From Pyxicephalus adspersus (Eukaryota > Chordata > Amphibia > Anura > Pyxicephalidae): a stretch of DNA of 64,000 nucleotides. The DNA lies in the NCBI RefSeq assembly GCF_032062135.1, contig NC_092860.1, forward strand, positions 66,492,346 to 66,556,345. The letters run 5' to 3'. The notes under the pieces are model-generated. The model was not told the origin of the DNA, did not search any database, and was given only the letters and a program-made list of their open reading frames with translations. This document shows positions 21,640-32,129 of this stretch, one piece after another. The position numbers were made by a program, and so were the translations under genes. How positions within the stretch are numbered: the stretch's first letter is position 1; every line of letters starts with the position of its first letter.

Positions 21640-24068
21640 TGGCACTTTCAAATATGTCATCACACAATAGTGTGAGTGTAAAAAAATATGTGAACAAACA
21701 TTTGTGACCTGATAAAAATTTTGTTCCAGTTTGATCAAATATTTTTAGTAAAGGACTATAGGCAAACATGTTATAATACATGTATTAAGGAACATTTAGT
21801 GACTTCACTTGTGTATATCAAAATACATTTAAATGTATACAAATACATATGCATTTTAATTAGTACTATTAATTAAATAGTTTGTGGACTGGTGTGTGTG
21901 TGCGTGTGTGTGGTAAGTTTGCTTGGATGGTATGCATTGATGTCATTTTTTGTAATCCTCATGATTGTTAGCTTCATCTGTTGCTGCAATGTTATTGTAC
22001 CTGGTTTGTAATGCCAATTTCTGTAGTTTAGCAATTCTTCAGCAAAGTGTCGTTTTTTCCACAAGTATTGAGTACAAATGTCTGCATGGTTTCCACACCA
22101 AACTCCTACTTGACCCCCCTCGTTGCCTTTGTCACATATTGGTATTTGAATGTATTATGTGCACATTCCTTTTCTGGATAAATTGTCATAATTTTATTTC
22201 CTTTTTTTTTTGTTTGTTTTTTTTATTGCCTGACATTTGCACTCATGTTGATTTGTCCCCACAACTCCTTTGTTGATTTGTGGTTGTGTTATAGGTTTGT
22301 TGTCATTGTGCTGTGCTGCCTGATCTTAGCCCTATTGTATACAAAAACACTTCCCACTTGCTGTCCAAACTGGTTGTCAATTAGTTGTCCACTGAGTTGC
22401 ATACTCATTCTAACACACCTGATGGTGATGGAAGGAGGTCCAGGTTGCCAAGCACAACATCAAAGCACATTGATTGCCAAGCTCACAAGCAGGGTCAGGC
22501 ACTCTTAGAAATGAACATATGTTGTGTTGTTGCCTAACTTAATGCTCATAAATACTGAAGTGTATGCATTATTTAGGTGTTTACACAAAACAAATAGTAC
22601 TAGTATATCAAAGTTCCAAGGCCAAATCCACTTTGTGCCAAACATTTTCTTGCTTTTCCATCCCTTCATTTTAGATCTTGGCCCACTATATATAATTGAC
22701 TTACTCACTGCAGCTTGGTAGTGGAAGCACATAAAGGTGGATTCCTTCTTTTAACCTGAAGCAATATCTTCCATGAATGTTGCTTGTAGCCAAGCCCATG
22801 ATATCCAAAATCATAGGAAGAAATAGGCAATATTTGCAATGTGAATCAATATGGTCCAAAAAGCCCTCTTTGCCTATTTCTTCTTATAATTTCTCTTTTC
22901 TATGTATATGTACACACATCTAAATGCTAACATACATGTTTGGCCTTATGTGCACTCATGTTCATACATACATGAGTGCATATGAAGCAAAACATGCAAT
23001 ATACACAAATAAAATACAAACTTACCTTAATGAGGACTGTGCAAAAGTGCAGTGCATTTTTCAACTGATAAAACGGTTCAGGCGCACGTAGCGGGTCCGG
23101 AGTTTTAATAAGACAATTGTGCTGTTTTTAGCCTTACAAATAATTCAGAGGAAGGAACAGCTTAAAAACAATCACAATTGTCTTTTTAAACTGTATGTCC
23201 TGGGAGATTGGAAAGGAGATCACATAAACCCCCCAAAAAACAAACGACAACATTTTAGAAACAACTTTATTCAAAAGAAACATTTGCTAAAAGGTCACAA
23301 TAAAATATAAAAACACATCAAAAAGACAAAAAAAAAAAAAAAAAACCACACACATCACTAAACGTTACACTAAATAACAAAACACTTTGTCAACACTTTC
23401 AAAAAGAACAAACAAATACATGTAAACCCACATTTCCATGTAAAGCCAAAATAGTTCAAAAATGGCCTAACAAATATTGCATTCAAAAAATACTATAAGC
23501 AATTTTGCCCTATCAAGGGTGGAAAACGACTAGAAAATATTTATGCAGGACAAACATTGAAAAGTGGTAATAAAGGCAGAATTTTGCAATCAAACAATAT
23601 GGCCACAAACACAATAACCATAGCATTAAAAATGTCTTCAAAATTGCAAAATAGACAATTTAAACATTCAAAGTAAAAAAAATAAATAAAAAAAGAAGCT
23701 ATTGTGCTAAATGGTAAGCAAAGTATCAGATGCAGCAACATAGATTAATTAGGATAACACACAAAACAACAGCCCCTCCAAGAAAAGCAAAAGACAAAAG
23801 GAAAAGCAAGTAAAACACACCCTTATATATACTCAATCTTAAGCGAACTTAAGGTGATCTTAACTTAATCTTAAGGTGATAGAAATTCCATTGTAACTAG
23901 TACTTGCAAAAACTCAGTCAAAATTGGCTGTTTGTTTTTTTTTTGCAATTGGAAATTTCATTATCATTGATCGATATGATCCTTTAGATTTGTACACCAG
24001 TAAACAGATATTCTATTAATTAAAAAAATAAAATAAAGTTGGGGAGGATTTAATGTTAAAAGTATTTT

Positions 24069-24104
<36 letters not shown>

Positions 24105-24166
24105 ATACTTTTTTGTTTATTATAACTATAGTAATTACAATTAATTATATATAAATATATACATAT

Positions 24167-24211
<45 letters not shown>

Positions 24212-24260
24212 AATCTATAGGAAAGCAAACAAGAACGTGTGTGTGCTTGTGACTTTTGTG
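21640..24260. other. Non-coding stretch between the two satellite blocks
   Basis: No protein family is recognisable in any frame. Visible features are a GT-rich patch at about 21894-21913, T-runs near 22200, an A-run at 23328, and (TA)n and (CA)n tracts at 24064-24207. Because the same satellite resumes at 24475, part of this stretch may be an insertion into one ancestral array. I could not find its ends. Confidence 0.4.
24064..24207. repeat. (TA)n and (CA)n microsatellites
   Basis: TATA-type runs at 24070-24105 are followed, after a short gap, by an uninterrupted CA run at about 24171-24206. Confidence 0.9.
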
Positions 24261-24474
24261 GGAAAATCTAGTCCGATGGCAAAGCTGAGGCTTCGCGCGC
24301 GGACAGTCGCAGGATTTTCCCGCAGGTAGCTCCTCCGATCAGGCATTTATATAGGCGCCTATAGGCAGCGAGCTCATTCAGTTGCTGAATTGTGTGACGG
24401 CTCCTGGTTTCCGATTGCGAATACAAATGCGCGAGCGAGCTTTCGATTTTGCTTGATGAATCAGGGCCAATATC

Positions 24475-24880
24475 TTTATTTTTTGGAGAGAAATACAAAA
24501 ATTTTTCTGGCTTTGTGGATTTATAGCAAGTGCCATCACAGTTAAAATATGTTTTTTTTTTTTGAGAGAGAGATACAGAAATTTTTCTGGCTTTTTGATA
24601 GTGGGATCAGAATAAAATATCTGTATTGTTTTGAGAGAAATACAGAAATTTTTCTGGCTTTGTGGGTATATAGCAAGTGCTAGCGCAGTTAAATATCTGT
24701 ATTTTTTTGAGAGGAAGATAGAATTTTTTGGGTTTTTTTTGATAGATTGCAAGTGGGATTAGAATAAAATATGTTTTTTTTTTAGAGAAATATAGACATT
24801 TTTCTGGCTTTTTTGATAGCAAGTACGATCAGAATAAAATATCTTTATTTTTTTTTAAAGAAATACAGAACATTTTCTGT
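24475..24880. repeat. Second block of the hairpin-unit satellite (about 5 units)
   Basis: Units such as GAGAGAAATACAAAAATTTT, CTGGCTTTGTGGATTTATAG and CAAGTGCCATCACAGTTAAA match the main array at 19560-21155 in order and orientation. It is bordered on the left by a GC-richer stretch ending GATGAATCAGGGCC, and on the right by a (TA)n run at 24897-24940. Confidence 0.85.
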
Positions 24881-24894
24881 ATATACACTAATGC

Positions 24895-24896
<2 letters not shown>

Positions 24897-24940
<44 letters not shown>
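24897..24940. repeat. (TA)n microsatellite
   Basis: An uninterrupted TA run between the satellite block and the next MITE-like segment. Confidence 0.9.
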
Positions 24941-24941
<1 letters not shown>

Positions 24942-24959
24942 TTAAAATAAAAAAAAAAA

Positions 24960-25279
24960 CTTACCTTATCGGAAGACGCGAGCCCGAGTTCTGGCTTCTG
25001 ACAGGCGAAGTGCATGTAGTATCACTCCGCCTGTGACAGGAGCCGGAACTACAAAGAAAGCATCGGCTTGTGCAGCTCCGGAGTGTGCACTCCCGCTGCC
25101 TTCACAGGGAAAGAACTCGGTGAGTACTTTTTCAATTTATGTATGCTTTTATTTATTTATTTATTTTTATTTTTCTCCTAGGTCTTATTTTCGGGGTAGG
25201 TCTTATATTAGGGCAGGTTTAGAAAATAGTGCTAGGTCTTACTTTCGGGGTAGGTCTTACTTTCGGGGAAACACGGTAT
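24960..25279. mobile_element. MITE fragment with CCCCGAAAGTAAGACC end
   Basis: The right part repeats GGTCTTATTTTCGGGG and GGTCTTACTTTCGGGGAAAC three times and ends ACACGGTA. This is the inverse of the ACCGTGTTTCCCCGAAA-TAAGAC terminus known from dispersed vertebrate MITEs. The left end is not visible, so the copy is probably truncated by the TA run. The middle (24968-25110) is GC-rich. Confidence 0.6.
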
Positions 25280-25289
25280 ATATATATTG

Positions 25290-26540
25290 AGGATTCCATT
25301 ACAGGAACTGTAACCTGTTATATTAATTTGTCCTGTTGTGAGTGAAAATCGTTACACTAGGCACTTAGCAGTAAAACTCAAAGGCCGACAGACGCTCTAA
25401 CAATTCCTAGCTCTAAAGTAAACTAAATATAAACATTCGGAAGGGTCATGCTTTATGAATAATGTGAGGACTTCATTCTTAGCCATTTGTAAAAGAAAAG
25501 CCATTGTATGCTTCTTTTTAAAATGGAAGCTGTCTATCTAATAAACTGGTAAGCTAGTCAACTCTGATTTAGACTCAACAGCTCCAGGTATTTTTGCATG
25601 GTCTCTAGGTAATGGCTACATTACAGTACTTGTATTCAATCTGGAGCTGTCTTTCACATTACCTCTTCTCTGCCTCAAGATCTAATGCAGGGGGTGTCCA
25701 ACCTATGAGCCACATCTGGCTCTCTCCTCATTCCTTCTCTGCTCTCTGTCTTGCAGGGGATAGCACAAGCACATCTCCTATGTTTCTCAATTAAATTTGT
25801 GCTACCAGGAGAGGGAGATTCCTGAGAATGCTCAGTGTGAGCTCCCTGAGGGTGTGTACTATAGACCTGGCAATCAATTGTGGCTGTTCTCCGCCCACCT
25901 TGTACTGTGAGATAATCCTAGCAGCTGCATGAGAGCTGTGTCCATGCTGCTGTCATTATCCCCAATGTATAAATCTTCATATCTCCTTCACTGATTATCA
26001 CACAAATTTTAAATTTTCAGGGTACAAAGGGGACCCTGAAAGCTGGTACTAAACATAACAAGTTGCCAGATACAGGGTCACAAGCATAAAGTCCCAATAA
26101 CAGTCAGGGATATTTTCACATTAAGGGGGGCTATTACAAGACCAGGGTCCCCTGGGGGCCACTCACATGGCAGTGAACACTAGGGTACTGCCAATGGTCT
26201 GTGTGCTGTGGTGCCCCTTGAAATTCACAAAACTTCAAGACTGTGTTCAGACTGGTGGCAAGGTTGCAGTGTGGTTACCCCCTCCTTATGTCATGGAACC
26301 CTGCCTAGGGGGAGACGCTCAGTACCACTCACTGCCGCTAAGAGTCAAAAAAGGTATACCCATCATACCAAACTACCCTGTCACACATAGTTATCCCCTT
26401 ACTCTCTATGAACCCCAAATTCTCTGTATGAAAAGGAAAATGTAAGTGCAAGTGCAACTCCCACTAAAATGTCATCATTCCAGTGCCATCACAAGTTACA
26501 AAAAACCATACCTGTCATACCATGCTACCCTTTCACACAT
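25290..26540. other. Non-coding stretch, nothing recognised
   Basis: No gene or delimited repeat. The stretch GGGGGTGTCCAACCTATGAG near 25690 looks like a dispersed repeat, but I could not bound it. Confidence 0.35.
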
Positions 26541-26544
26541 AGCT

Positions 26545-27667
26545 GGCCAGATTTCGGTATTTTTACGACAAAAGCAGTACATTGTTTTGCATAGAAATTT
26601 ATATTAGATTGTATGCATATAATTCTTAGTCATAACTCACCAAATTTTGTCCAATATTTAATAATAAACTTGAAATAAAAAAAAACAAAGGTGAATAAAA
26701 ATACTGAAACCTGTAATATAACTGTACTGTAGCATGTATAATATATATAATATAAATACAGTGGTACCTTGGTATAAGTCCTTAATTTGTTCCAGATCCT
26801 TCGATTTAAACCAAACAAGACTTATACCAAACAAATTTTTCCCATAAGAAATAAAAGGAAAATGGTTAATTCATTCCCATGAAAAAAATCCTATAGTTAT
26901 TGGCATATTATTCATTGATAGGGTTGTAAAAAAAAAAATTAAACACTGCTTATACTGAAGTACATAAATATAAAAGCAATTAGATGAAATAAATGAAAAT
27001 TTAACCTCACTTTACCTTGCTGAGAATAGTTGAGTGCCTTCTCGGATGGTGCTGAGAAGGGAGGAGGAGGAGATGTTATGTAATTCACAGGGATATAGCA
27101 TGGTTTGTTCAATGGTAGCAACTGGCGTACCGACGCTCGTGGGCAATCGTGGATTTGTCTTGAGAGAGGTAAATAAGGGTAGCGCGTGGTGTTTTGACTC
27201 ATTTTTACCCATACAAGTTCTAGCACAAAGGATGTATAATAAGCAAAGGTTGTATACCAAGCAAAATTTTTCCTGTCCAAACAGGACTTATTTGGACCAA
27301 GTTGGACTTATTCCAAAACAGACTTATACCGAGGTACCACTGTATACTATATATGTAATGAATACTTTGTATTGGATTTAACAGGTATTTTGTATTGAAT
27401 CCAATACAAAATTATTTAAATTTCCTGCTGCGCCTCCCGCACGCACTGGGAATACCCGGGGAACGTCAGTGCATTCGCCGGCTGAAGATCAGAAGAGGAC
27501 GCAGCCCGAGGATGGGATCTGATAGGCAGGACGCCTGAGGACGCCAATGGGACCAGGTAAGTGTTTTTTTTTTAATGTTTTTAGCTTCCCTGAGTGTGGC
27601 TCGGGGTTATCGCTTTCAGCATGTTTTTTTTACCCCGAACCACAGTCGGGGGTTACCACCAGAGAGG
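26545..27667 (+). mobile_element. piggyBac-type (TTAA) non-autonomous element, copy B
   Basis: The extreme left end is missing, but AAAGCAGTACATTGTTTTGC and the following 150 bp match copies A and E. The right part has GTATTGAATCCAATACAAAA, the TTTCCTGC GC-rich block, CGGGGTTATCGCTTTCAGC and the terminus ...ACCACCAGAGAGG followed by TTAA (27668-27671). It carries MITE 26759-27342 and preserves the empty site of the MITE that sits in copy A. Confidence 0.75.
26759..27342. mobile_element. MITE with CAGTGGTACCTTGG ends, nested in TTAA copy B
   Basis: Left CAGTGGTACCTTGGTATAAG and right ...CTTATACCGAGGTACCACTG are inverted repeats flanked by TA at 26757-26758 and 27343-27344. Copy A of the host element lacks this insert (GTAGCATATATAATATATAG runs on at 4163), which gives an empty-site comparison. 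Confidence 0.9.
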
Positions 27668-27671
27668 TTAA

Positions 27672-28883
27672 TAGTAGAGAAAGGGAAATAAGTAGGATAA
27701 GTGAGGGAATCTTGTGGCTAACCCCTCCCCCCTAACTAAAATGTTATCACTTTTACCATACCATGGGGCGCTCTGCTTGTCCCTTCCAACTGTTCTTTCT
27801 GAACCTTTACACAGATAATATATACCTCTTGTTTTATATTACTTGGACAGATATCACCCTCAACCATAACCTACATTGTTGACGCCTCTTTGAATACATT
27901 ATTTAAAAAAAAAAATTCTTCTAAAACCTGAGGATAATCTTCAGCCTCCTCCATTCCTTGTGGGAATTTTTGACCCTTTCTTCCTTATCCACGAATGTCT
28001 CCTTCCCTTTTCCTCTCTTCCCCCAAAAAACCAAAACATAATTACCTTATTAAGCACCTAGTACACCTAACTAAACTTGGCATTTCCGTATATTAATTTG
28101 TACCACAGGAAATCATACATTTGCTATTCAAGTCTCTACCCTCCCCTGAAGAAGCCAATTAAGGCGAAACACATCTGAAACAAAACACATGCTTTTTGAA
28201 AAGCTCATATGGAATTATATGATAAACTTCTCATGGTACAGTATAGTACCATCTCACAATCAGTTTGTGCTTTCCATGTTAAGTCACAGGTAAAATATAT
28301 ATGATTATGTCAAAAAAGCCTTTCTTTTCTCTTTTTTCTCTATTTTAAATGTCCGCTATTTTTTTTTTGAAACCCAATTTCTCCTGAAAAGGAAGCGGAA
28401 GGTATTCTAAAATTTAGGATAAGTGGGGGGTTCTTGTGGCTAACTCACTGTAAAATGTTAAGATAGAATATACTATAGCTATTATACCATGCTACACATA
28501 TATCTGGCCACTTACCTTCTGTGAACTCTAATTTCCCAGGAACAGGGGGATGTAGGGCCCTGAAGATGTAGTAGTAACAACATGTACGCCTTGGTTATCT
28601 GTCACATTATTTGCATTTCTCTGAAAGTATTCATTGCAGAGATTTTGGTGTACAAAGAAGGTTAGTGGTCCCCTATACCTGACAGGATGCATTGTATGGT
28701 GAAGTTTCTGCTCTTTGGTACAGAAATGGTGAGCGAGGAGCAATATTTGACCAGCCATCACTGTATGATAGCTTTTGTTTTGTATCTTTCATTATTAAAA
28801 TGTTGCATTAATAAAATGAGCATCAAATGGTGTTTGAGTGTTGAAATTTTTTGATTTTTCATCTCTTTTATTCGGTGCATGTA
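27672..28883. other. Non-coding stretch with one hammerhead-like motif
   Basis: No gene is visible. The motif at 28146-28175 is listed separately. The rest is pyrimidine-rich (27880-28140) and otherwise unremarkable. Confidence 0.4.
28141..28180 (+). ncRNA. Hammerhead-ribozyme-like motif, degenerate
   Basis: CTGAAGA, AGCC, AATTAA, GGC, GAAAC, ACATC in order. It fits the hammerhead core CUGANGA - stem II - GAAA, with an extra A before the GCC/GGC helix and an altered cleavage-side strand. Probably inactive. Similar motifs lie at 47232, 47575 and 48059. Confidence 0.4.
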
Positions 28884-29905
28884 CAGTTAGGTCCATAAAT
28901 TTTTGGACAGAGACAACTTTTTTCTGATTTTGGTTCTGTACATTACCACAATAAATTTTAAATGAAACAACTCAGATGCAGTTGAACTGCAAGACTTTCA
29001 GCTTTAATTCAGTGGGTTGAACAAAAAGATTGCATAAAAATGCGAGGAACTAAAGCCTTTTTTTAACACAGTCACTTCATTTCAGGAGCTCAAAAGTAAT
29101 TAGAAATTTAAGCTTTATAATTTGTCCAATAATTGGGTTGAAAACCCTTTGCTGGCAATGACAGCCTGTAGTCTTGAACTAATGGACATCACCAGGTGCT
29201 CGGTTTCCTCCTTTTGAATGCTCTGTCAGGCTTTTACTGCAGCAGCTTTCAGTTGCTGTTTGTTTGTGGGACTTTCTGTCCGATGTTTAGTCTTCAACAA
29301 AGTGAAATGCATGCTTATTTGGGTTCAGATCAGGTGATTGATCATTTAGGTATAGTCCACTTCTTTGCTTTAGTAAACACCTGGGTTGCTTTGGCTGTAT
29401 ATTTTGGGTCATTGTCCATCCGTATTAAAAAAACGCCTCCCAATCAATTTGCCTGCATTTGGATCATGAGCTGTTCCATGCCTTCTCCATACTTTTTTCT
29501 TGCCATCATTCTGGTAAAGGTTGATCTTGGTTTCATCTGTCCAAAGAATGTTTTTCCAGAACTGTGCTGGCTTTTTTAGATGTTTTTGAGCAAAGTCCAA
29601 TCTAGCCTTTCTATTCTTGAGGCTTATGAGTGGCCTGCACCTTGCAGTGAACCCTCTGTATTTACTTTCATGCAGTCTTCTTTTTATAGTAGACTTGGAT
29701 ATCGATACGCTTACTTCCTGGAGAGTGTTGTTCACTTGGTTGGCTATTGTGAAGGGGTTTCTCTTCATCATGGGAATGATTCTGCGGTCATCCACCACTG
29801 TTGTCTTCCGTAGACGTCCAGGTCTTTTGGCGTTGCTGAGTTGACCAGTGCTTTGTTTATTTCTCATGATGTAGTCAAACGAAAGGTGGTGGTGCCTGTA
29901 TGTGA
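28884..29905 (-). mobile_element. Tc1-like transposon, 5'-truncated and internally deleted
   Basis: The terminus CAGTTAGGTCCATAAATTTT is preceded by TA (28882-28883) and matches a Tc1 family I recall from fish, frogs and lampreys. Transposase runs on the - strand. The opposite inverted repeat is missing: sequence becomes CR1 near 29910-29940. Confidence 0.85.
29206..29867 (-). pseudogene. Tc1-like transposase relic
   Basis: The frame from 29867 to 29409 covers the end of the DNA-binding region (NAKRPGRLRKTTVVDDRRII) and the first catalytic Asp (ILWTDETKINLYQND). After KKKVWRRHGTAHDPNAGK it jumps straight to LIGRRFFNTDGQ. From my knowledge of the family about 57 residues normally lie between these motifs, so the middle of the catalytic domain is deleted. 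A frameshift follows. C-terminal pieces readable in other frames are YSQSNPG near 29400 and the downstream stretch ending ...QDYRLSLPAKGFQPNYW. It is not a functional enzyme. Confidence 0.85.
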
Positions 29906-29939
29906 CAAGTGATCTAAAAGTGAATGTGAAAGAAGAAAT

Positions 29940-31295
29940 TGCGGATGGAGCGAAGAGGTTTAGGCATTATGGGTGGAGTTGAATGTGGTGTTGGAGTCTG
30001 CTATAGGCCCCCCAGTGCTAAGGAACAAATAGAAAATCAACTACTAGCACAGATAGAAAAAGCAGAAAAAAGTGGAAGTGTTTTAGTCATGGGAGATTTC
30101 AACTACCCTGACATTGACTGGGATAGTGGCACTACAGAAACAGCAAAAGGGAGGAAATTTGTGAATTTAATACAAGATAATTTTATGGTACAGTTTATAG
30201 AAGCCCCAACTAGAAATGATTTAATTTAATGTAGGCTGTAAACAGGAAGCAAAAACAGAAAAGATAAAAACATTTAATTTTAAGAGAACTATTTTTTTTT
30301 TATTATTAAGGGCAGCTCTCTGTGACTTGGACTGGGAGAAAATATTGTCCTCAAAGAACACTGAAGAGAAATGGGAATCTTTCAAGTCTGTTCTACAAAA
30401 GCATACTGAAAAATATATTGCAATGGGTAATAAGTTTAAGAGGCTAAAATTAAAACCTATATGGCTCACAGCTGATGTTAAAAAAGCCATAAGGAACAAG
30501 AAAAGGGCATTCCAAAAATATAAAAAGAAGGATCATCTTCATCGTTTGAAAACTATAAAGAATATAACAAAAGATGTAAAAAGGAGATGAAATGTGCAAA
30601 ATGTTTCAAGAAAGACCAAAGTTGTCAAACAAATTTACTCTCTTTTTATGAGGAAGTAAGTAAATAGGTAGACAGGGGAGTAGCAGTTGATATAATGTAC
30701 TTTTTTTTTTTTTTTTTGCTAAAGCATTTGACACTGTATCCCAAAGACAGGTAATATGTAAGTTAGGGTTTATAGGTTTAGAAAAGTCAATCTGTAAATG
30801 GATAGAGAACTGGCTTAAAGACCGCATCCAGAGAGTTGTAATTAATGGTTCATACTCTGAATGCTCTAAGGTTATTAGTGGTGTACCCCAGGGTTCAGTG
30901 TTGGGACCTTTACTGTTTAACATCTTTATAAATGATAGAGTTTGGGATTAAAAGTACCATTTCTGTGTTTGCAGATGACACGAAACTATGTAATGGAATT
31001 ATGTCCATACAGGATGTCTATAATCTACAAGCAGACCTGGATGTACTGTTTGATTGGGCACCCAAGTGACAAATGACATTTAATATAGATAAATGTAAAG
31101 TTATGCACTTAGGGGCTAACAACATGCATGCTTCATACTGTCTAGGGGGAATACAAATTTAAGGGGAGTCAGAAATGGAAAAGGAACTGGAGGGATCTGG
31201 TAGATCATAGACTGTATAACAGCATGCAATGCCAAGCTGCAATTTTTAAAGCTAGCAAAGTACTTTCTTGTATTAAAGAGGAATAGACTGCAGAG
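29940..31295 (+). mobile_element. CR1-type LINE fragment, sense
   Basis: The endonuclease C-terminal half is at 29960-30228 (GVCYRPPSAKEQIENQLL, then VLVMGDFNYPDIDWDSGTT). The linker at 30327-30590 includes KPIWLTADVKKAIRNKKRAF. The reverse transcriptase at about 30625-31100 includes [20 protein letters not shown] and the catalytic VFADDTKLCNG near 30970. The finger subdomain between linker and RT is deleted, so NLLSFYEEVSK follows the linker almost directly. A T-run (about 30700-30718) replaces codons of the first catalytic Asp box. 5'-truncated and dead. Confidence 0.85.
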
Positions 31296-31635
31296 ATGTT
31301 TACCAATTACATACTTTGTATTTATTTTTAATTATTTTGTATTTGATTGGATACAGGAGTTTGTATTCAATCCAATACAAAATGTGTTTGAATGAGTTTC
31401 AGTTTGAATTTCCCGCACACGCGCCGACGTACACGCACGGAGGGAGAAGAAGTCGGCCGGTTTCCTCCCGGAGAGGACACCCGACGCTGGATGGATGATC
31501 GCAGCGGGACCAGGTAAGTGATCGATAAACCCGAACTTTTGTCACTGTATTTTCATACAGTGAGAAAAACTCGGGTTTATCGATAATTGTAACTTTTTGA
31601 AGCCTGGACCAAGGTCGGGCTTATCGCTTAGGTGG
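31296..31635 (+). mobile_element. piggyBac-type (TTAA) element, right-half fragment, copy C
   Basis: It begins around TACTTTGTATTTATTTTTAA and has GTATTCAATCCAATACAAAA, TTTCCCGCACACGCG, a GC-rich block and GGGCTTATCGCTTAGGTGG ending at TTAA (31636-31639). It matches copies A, B and E. Its left half is absent, and CR1 sequence adjoins it. Confidence 0.65.
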
Positions 31636-31879
31636 TTAACATGAAGGAAAATAAAAGGCAAAAAGTAGGTGTAATTCCCCTAGACAGGTATTACCAAAAC
31701 ACTTGTTCTCAAATGATGGTTTACCCCTACTTATGACTACTCTACATTTAGGAGTTCATCCTGCATTTACAAAAATTAGCAGATAATATCAATATCGTAT
31801 CAAAAGAAGAGGAAGCTTCCACATTTACAGCCTCACCATGCCGCACTTGCTTTCTGCTATAGCTCCCCTCACTTATAAA

Positions 31880-32095
31880 CTGACGCTCACGCCTCAACTT
31901 GTTCTGGATCAGTCTCTTCTGTGATTGGTTCAAAGCTTCATGGGTGCGCCAGAGAGAGGCTCGGAACGCAGGGTGGGACGCGTATAGACGGATCACGTGA
32001 CAGGAGAATGCTGGCTGCCCTCAGTTGAAAGCTCTAGTTGACAGCCGTGCTGTTCAGGCGTGCAGTGTGGCAAACAGGGAATTCCCTTCAGCGCC
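31880..32095 (+). promoter_or_regulatory. Probable PGPEP1 promoter and 5' UTR
   Basis: The 200 bp before the ATG is locally rich in CpG compared with the flanks. It holds an inverted CCAAT box (ATTGG, 31924-31928) and an E-box palindrome TCACGTGA (31993-32000), the type bound by USF/MITF/TFE factors. No TATA box is evident, as is usual for housekeeping enzymes. The transcription start cannot be fixed; GCGCC precedes the ATG as part of the Kozak context. Confidence 0.6.
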
Positions 32096-32129
32096 ATGGA
32101 GAAGCGTAGGAAGTGTGTGGTAGTAACAG
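32096..32129 (+). CDS. PGPEP1: PGPEP1 coding exon 1
   Basis: It encodes [11 protein letters not shown] and the first base of Gly12. The ATG sits in GCGCCATGG, a strong Kozak context. The donor is AG|GTAAGT. Intron 1 (phase 1) is 1266 bp, with no recognised repeat. Confidence 0.95.

Noticed and set aside
29409..29867. A 152-codon frame as a functional gene
   Set aside because: It is a Tc1 transposase missing the middle of its catalytic domain, with a frameshift and no second terminal repeat.
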